Source of the DNA: JAFGBN01 sp964394145
Lineage (GTDB): Bacteria; Chloroflexota; Dehalococcoidia; GIF9; AB-539-J10
Assembly: GCA_964394145.1 (NCBI GenBank)
Contig: CAYMVL010000011.1
Coordinates: forward strand, 1-17,527
Direction: 5' to 3'
DNA length: 17,527 nucleotides
Positions 15,128-17,527 of this stretch are shown here, piece by piece. The notes under the pieces are model-generated. The model saw only the letters and a list, made by a program, of their open reading frames with translations. It searched no databases and was not told the DNA's origin. The translations under genes and the position numbers were made by a program. Position 1 is the first letter of the stretch, and every line of letters starts with the position of its first letter.

Positions 15128-15441
15128 CGACGCGTACCGTGCAGCGACTCCCTGGCAAAGTACGCGGCTGCTTTTTTTAGTATTTCCCGCTCCATCTTCA
15201 ACTCTACCAGTTCCTTCTTCGTCCTGGCCAGTTCCATCTCAATCTCGCTCAAAGGCTTCAGTGGCTTGCCAATTTCTCCCAGCTTACCTTCCTTATAGGC
15301 TTTGACCCAATAAGCGAGCGTTGATGGAGCCAGTGACAGCCTTTGGGCTGCTTCACGACATGGTATATTATCTTCTACTACCAATTTGACCGCTTCCTGG
15401 CGGAATTCCCGGGTGTACTTTCCTTGTGGTATATCTTTCAA
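15124..15441 (-). CDS. IS3-family transposase OrfA (helix-turn-helix)
   Basis: A 105-residue DNA-binding subunit. A helix-turn-helix spans about 9-50 (REFRQEAVKLV...REAAQRLSLAPSTLAYWVKAY). It is followed by a leucine-zipper-like helix (LSEIEMELARTKKELVELK, 64-82) used for multimerisation. The start is TTG at 15439-15441, supported by GGAGG seven bases upstream. The frame ends in the ATGA overlap with orfB. Confidence 0.93.
   Translation of the reverse strand: MKDIPQGKYTREFRQEAVKLVVEDNIPCREAAQRLSLAPSTLAYWVKAYKEGKLGEIGKPLKPLSEIEMELARTKKELVELKMEREILKKAAAYFARESLHGTRR
15171..15178 (-). promoter_or_regulatory. Programmed -1 frameshift site of the IS3 transposase
   Basis: The minus strand reads AAAAAAAG here, in orfA codons 89-90 (A AAA AAA G). 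A slip of one base gives the open frame SSRVLCQGVAARYAS leading into OrfB. A7/A6G is a classic slippery sequence in IS3-family elements. I did not fold the RNA for a downstream stimulator. Confidence 0.75.
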
Positions 15442-15455
15442 TATGACACCTCCGT

Positions 15456-15480
15456 CTACCTATTCTACCTATTCTACCTG
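15456..15480 (+). repeat. Short 9-base tandem repeat inside the IS left end
   Basis: CTACCTATT is repeated at 15456-15464 and 15465-15473 and partly at 15474-15480 (CTACCTG). It lies between the terminal repeat and the orfA ribosome site, where the element's own promoter or transposase-binding sites are expected. Confidence 0.6.
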
Positions 15481-15482
15481 AC

Positions 15483-15493
15483 TTTGGTGTCCA
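15483..15493 (-). repeat. IS3 terminal inverted repeat (upstream end)
   Basis: On the minus strand this reads TGGACACCAAA, matching 14252-14262 with one mismatch. It marks the transposase-proximal edge of the element. Confidence 0.75.
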
Positions 15494-15574
15494 TTAAACC
15501 CATCCTCCCCCAGCCTATCGTGCTAAAGTCAGGGTTTCCTTCGAGTACCATGGCGAAGAGGAAGGCCAAGAGAC

Positions 15575-15607
15575 ACTCGAGGGTCTCCCTAAAGGGGAGT
15601 ATCGAGT
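15575..15607. other. Imperfect hairpin downstream of the PRC-barrel gene
   Basis: ACTCGA (15575-15580) pairs with TCGAGT (15602-15607), and inside it CTCCC (15585-15589) pairs with GGGAG (15595-15599) around TAAAG. A wider pair CTAAAG / CTTTAG flanks it. It sits in the 214-base gene-free stretch between the IS and the PRC-barrel gene. It could be a terminator-like structure or repeat; on neither strand is it followed by a T run. Confidence 0.3.
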
Positions 15608-15707
15608 AGAAGGGGCTTTAGAGTGGAATGAACCACTGAGACTGGACACAATGGGTTAGGAAGATTAGGAAGGTCTGGCTAGGGTCAGGGTATAATTTTG
15701 GAACAAA

Positions 15708-15929
15708 TCAAGATTTCTCTAGTTCATCCCTTGTAATCTTCAAAATAATCTTGTCTCCGACTTTATCAATTATATCAATGCCTATCGATAATTTCTTTAT
15801 CATACCTATCTTCAGCACGATACGATTGACAGTCCATTGTGGTAAACTGACATCGATGTCAACCACCTTTCCCACCTTGTTCCCATTTTTGTCGAAGACT
15901 TGCTTTCCGAGTAGTTCACTGGTATGCAT
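15708..15929 (-). CDS. Small PRC-barrel domain protein
   Basis: A 73-residue single PRC-barrel. The hallmark LLGKQVFDKNGNKVGKVVDIDV is seen at 6-27, with beta strands WTVNRIVLKIG and IGIDIIDKVGDKIILKI making the rest. PRC barrels occur in RimM, the photosynthetic reaction-centre H subunit and many small prokaryotic proteins of unclear role. The start ATG 15929 is chosen because AAGGAGG lies four bases upstream; the frame extends to 15983 but those residues are not part of the fold. No signal peptide or membrane helix. It stands alone, with no operon partner evident, so its job cannot be inferred. Confidence 0.88.
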   Translation of the reverse strand: MHTSELLGKQVFDKNGNKVGKVVDIDVSLPQWTVNRIVLKIGMIKKLSIGIDIIDKVGDKIILKITRDELEKS

Positions 15930-16099
15930 ACTACCTCCTTCACTTTCTATATGTGACGCCCTGTACAGATCTTGACACATCAATAATCCCGAACGCAGCT
16001 CTCATCGACGAAGCAAATATCGCAGCTCCGTCAACATAATCATCCACTGAATAGTGCAGAGTTTGACATCCAATAAGGCATCAACCGATTGGTTAGCTA

Positions 16100-16477
16100 T
16101 TACTTTATTTTAACGGTGAAGACCTTGTGGTCGACACTTTGTGCTTCCCAAGCTCGCATGTAGACCATGGTTATCTCGGTTTCCCCTGCCTTCAGAGCCT
16201 GGAACCGGAAAAACTCAGTGCCGCCGGCACCAACCACAGGCGGCTTAGTTTCTTTGCTCTGTTCATATGTCTTCTCCACCAGCTTGAGCATAGCTTCATC
16301 ATAGTTTTCCCGCCAGGTATAGCCAGTCGTGGGATTAGAGCTGAGAGCAACAATGAACTCTTAGTTAACGCTAACGCTTAGGTTTTGCTCCGGGTCAGTA
16401 TAGGTCTTGACCCCTTCAGCACAGCCGATTGTCAGAAATATAGCTGCCGCTGCCACCAATATCAATACCTTCTTCAT
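16100..16477 (-). pseudogene. Chagasin-type (I42) inhibitor lipoprotein with in-frame stop
   Basis: The start is well supported: AAGGAGG lies five bases before ATG 16477, and the first residues form a lipoprotein signal (MKKVLILVAAAAIFLTIGC, lipid cysteine C19). After 38 codons the frame meets TAA at 16361-16363, then continues without shift through the family's diagnostic NPTTGYTW (codons 48-55), the GAGGTEFFRF block and MRAW, and ends with VFTVKIK at 16100. That is the whole chagasin/ICP fold, known to inhibit papain-like cysteine proteases. A single base change (from GAA, CAA or AAA) would restore the frame. An internal ATG at 16291 yields only 63 residues without export signal or NPTTGY loop. 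Either a recent nonsense mutation or a sequencing error. Confidence 0.85.
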
Positions 16478-16644
16478 CTAAACCTCCTTACAATTAGTCA
16501 GCATATTACACTGGCATTTCTCATTTTAACTGGCAATGCGGGATCAGGATAGCTCATTGCGCTTGTCACTAATATTATATTCAGGAGACGATGCAGATAA
16601 CAGGGCACCTTCGACAATATTAACTTCTGTAGAGAAGGCTTTCG

Positions 16645-17292
16645 ATGACCTCCCGGGGTTTCTGCAACGTATGGTGGCAGGTCGGCAGCTCGGCGACTCT
16701 CGGTACAGACTCCAATTTTAAAGGGAATATTCTCGCTTACGCAAGCATCGACCTGCAGACCCGCGCAACCCTGGAGGGGCGAGCTTTTGTGCAAACTGGT
16801 GCAGTAACCATGGATCAAAACAATATCATCATTCCTGCTTGCTACTGTACTACCCCATCGGACACAGGGATTCTGCAGATCTTCAAATTCAATGACCTGA
16901 ACGGGGACGGGGTCTATGACCCGCCTGAAGAGACACCTGTGGCCAACTGGCATTACACTATTACCGGTTCGGACTACAATGAATCTGGCTCTACCGATGA
17001 TTTCGGTTTACTCACTCTGGAGGGTCTGGTGCCAGGCAACTACATCGTCACGGAAACGGTGAAGCCCGGCTGGACTGTCACCACTGCCAACCCTCAGACA
17101 GGTATGGTGGTCGCAGACGGCGTAAAGATACTGGCCTTCGGCAACCGGCAACCCGTCGTTCCCCGCCCGGTGGGAGGGGAGGTCTATCCCATCAACGCGC
17201 TTAAGCTGCTGATGCCGTGGATTGTTTTGTTCACGGCTGTATTGGCCGCAGCAATTATTATAGCTAGACGCAGACTACGCAGTTACAGATAA
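16645..17292 (+). CDS. Truncated DUF3494 ice-binding-like surface protein with SdrD-B/SpaA-like domain
   Basis: A 215-residue frame in three parts. Residues 7-61 match the C-terminal part of the DUF3494 ice-binding-like beta-helix (CNVWWQVGSSATLGT..FKGNILAYASI; GRAFVQTGAVTMDQNNI). Residues 74-160 form a prealbumin-like SdrD-B/SpaA-type domain with a calcium-loop-like FNDLNGDGVYDPPEE. Residues 177-215 are an anchor: VGGEVYPI, a hydrophobic helix (about 186-206), then RRRLRSYR. The normal N-terminal secretion signal and about two thirds of DUF3494 are missing, and a TAG at 16630-16632 closes the frame upstream. The start has no ribosome site. It is therefore probably the 3' remains of a surface protein. 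A +2-shifted frame at about 16580-16640 may hold another piece of the same domain. Confidence 0.75.
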   Translation: MTSRGFCNVWWQVGSSATLGTDSNFKGNILAYASIDLQTRATLEGRAFVQTGAVTMDQNNIIIPACYCTTPSDTGILQIFKFNDLNGDGVYDPPEETPVANWHYTITGSDYNESGSTDDFGLLTLEGLVPGNYIVTETVKPGWTVTTANPQTGMVVADGVKILAFGNRQPVVPRPVGGEVYPINALKLLMPWIVLFTAVLAAAIIIARRRLRSYR

Positions 17293-17394
17293 CTATATCC
17301 AAATTGATGGTGCATTGAGGCAGGCTATGGGCACATCAGCAGCGTGAGGCTCTGGGGAAATCCCGGCTAATAGTAATTGCAGGAGGTAAATAGC

Positions 17395-17527
17395 ATGACA
17401 GTAAGAGTCCAGATCGAATTATCAGACGAAGAGGATAAGATCGTTGAGGTTTACAGAATCGAACACAACAAGAAAAACAGCGAGGAAGCTATCAAAGAAA
17501 TTATTAAGGATTACAAGCCACTAAAAG
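17395..17527 (+). CDS. Small DUF2683-like protein, 3' end outside window
   Basis: The frame starts at ATG 17395 behind AGGAGG (17381-17386) and is still open at the window edge after 44 codons. It begins with a short beta-like MTVRVQIELSD, then a charged helix and ...NSEEAIKEIIKDY, the layout of small DUF2683 / ribbon-helix-helix-like proteins found in archaea and some bacteria. No function is established for the family. Resemblance is by pattern only, and the C-terminus is not visible. Confidence 0.7.
   Translation, partial: MTVRVQIELSDEEDKIVEVYRIEHNKKNSEEAIKEIIKDYKPLK

Larger units (their letters stand above)
14252..15493 (-). mobile_element. IS3-family insertion sequence, apparently complete
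   Basis: A 1242-base element with two overlapping transposase frames and terminal inverted repeats: TGGACACGAAA at 14252-14262 and, read on the minus strand, TGGACACCAAA at 15493-15483 (10 of 11 match). Ends are TG...CA as expected for the family. The flanking trinucleotides (CAG on the left, TTA on the right) do not form a target duplication. Both frames are open and all catalytic residues are present. It lies 40 bases upstream of pabA, transcribed in the same direction. Confidence 0.9.

Noticed and set aside
16498..16953. 151-codon minus strand frame
   Set aside because: It is antisense to the DUF3494/SdrD-B-like frame, which has clear domain matches.

Overview
The window looks like a chromosomal piece of an uncultured or environmental bacterium. 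It is probably Chloroflexota, plausibly Dehalococcoidia. This rests on a short bacterial Elp3 of the kind known from Dehalococcoides, on an envelope protein ending in a VGGEVYP / membrane helix / RRR tail that I associate with that group, and on mixed moderate-GC genes with many ATG, TTG and GTG starts. The lineage is an inference from gene content; there is no rRNA in the window to settle it.

Layout. 1-56 is the 3' part of a tRNA-Pro(CGG). 147-1451 (-) is an MFS transporter. 1452-2697 is a decayed stretch holding only the C-terminal third of a family 2 glycosyltransferase. 2698-9318 is a signalling island. It has a STAS anti-anti-sigma-like protein (-), a tandem universal stress protein (+), then a + strand cluster: a second STAS paralog, an unrecognised 85-residue protein that overlaps the STAS stop codon, an NptA/PhoU-type Na+/phosphate-family transporter, a LytS-type 5TM membrane receptor fused to a SpoIIE/PP2C phosphatase, and an RsbW-like anti-sigma kinase whose start directly abuts the phosphatase stop. 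Together these are the phosphatase, kinase and antagonist of a partner-switching pathway, with a transporter embedded among them and no sigma factor in view.

9319-10219 is about 900 bases without a recognisable gene. 10220-12349 holds a divergent pair: a Trm9/ALKBH8-like methyltransferase (-) and Elp3 (+). In eukaryotes these two families act in succession on the wobble uridine of tRNA (cm5U, then mcm5U), so this may be a compact bacterial version of that pathway. 12582-14211 (-) is a pabA-like glutamine amidotransferase followed by a pabC-like class IV aminotransferase. The expected pabB partner is absent; an intact IS3-family element (14252-15493) sits 40 bases upstream of pabA.

15708-17527 carries a small PRC-barrel protein, a chagasin-type (I42) protease-inhibitor lipoprotein gene interrupted by an in-frame TAA, a 5'-truncated DUF3494 ice-binding-like surface protein with an SdrD-B/SpaA-like domain and C-terminal anchor, and the start of a small DUF2683-like protein. 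The window therefore mixes well-kept regulatory and RNA-modification genes with three decaying envelope or secreted genes and one mobile element. All assignments are from reading motifs by eye; no database search was run.
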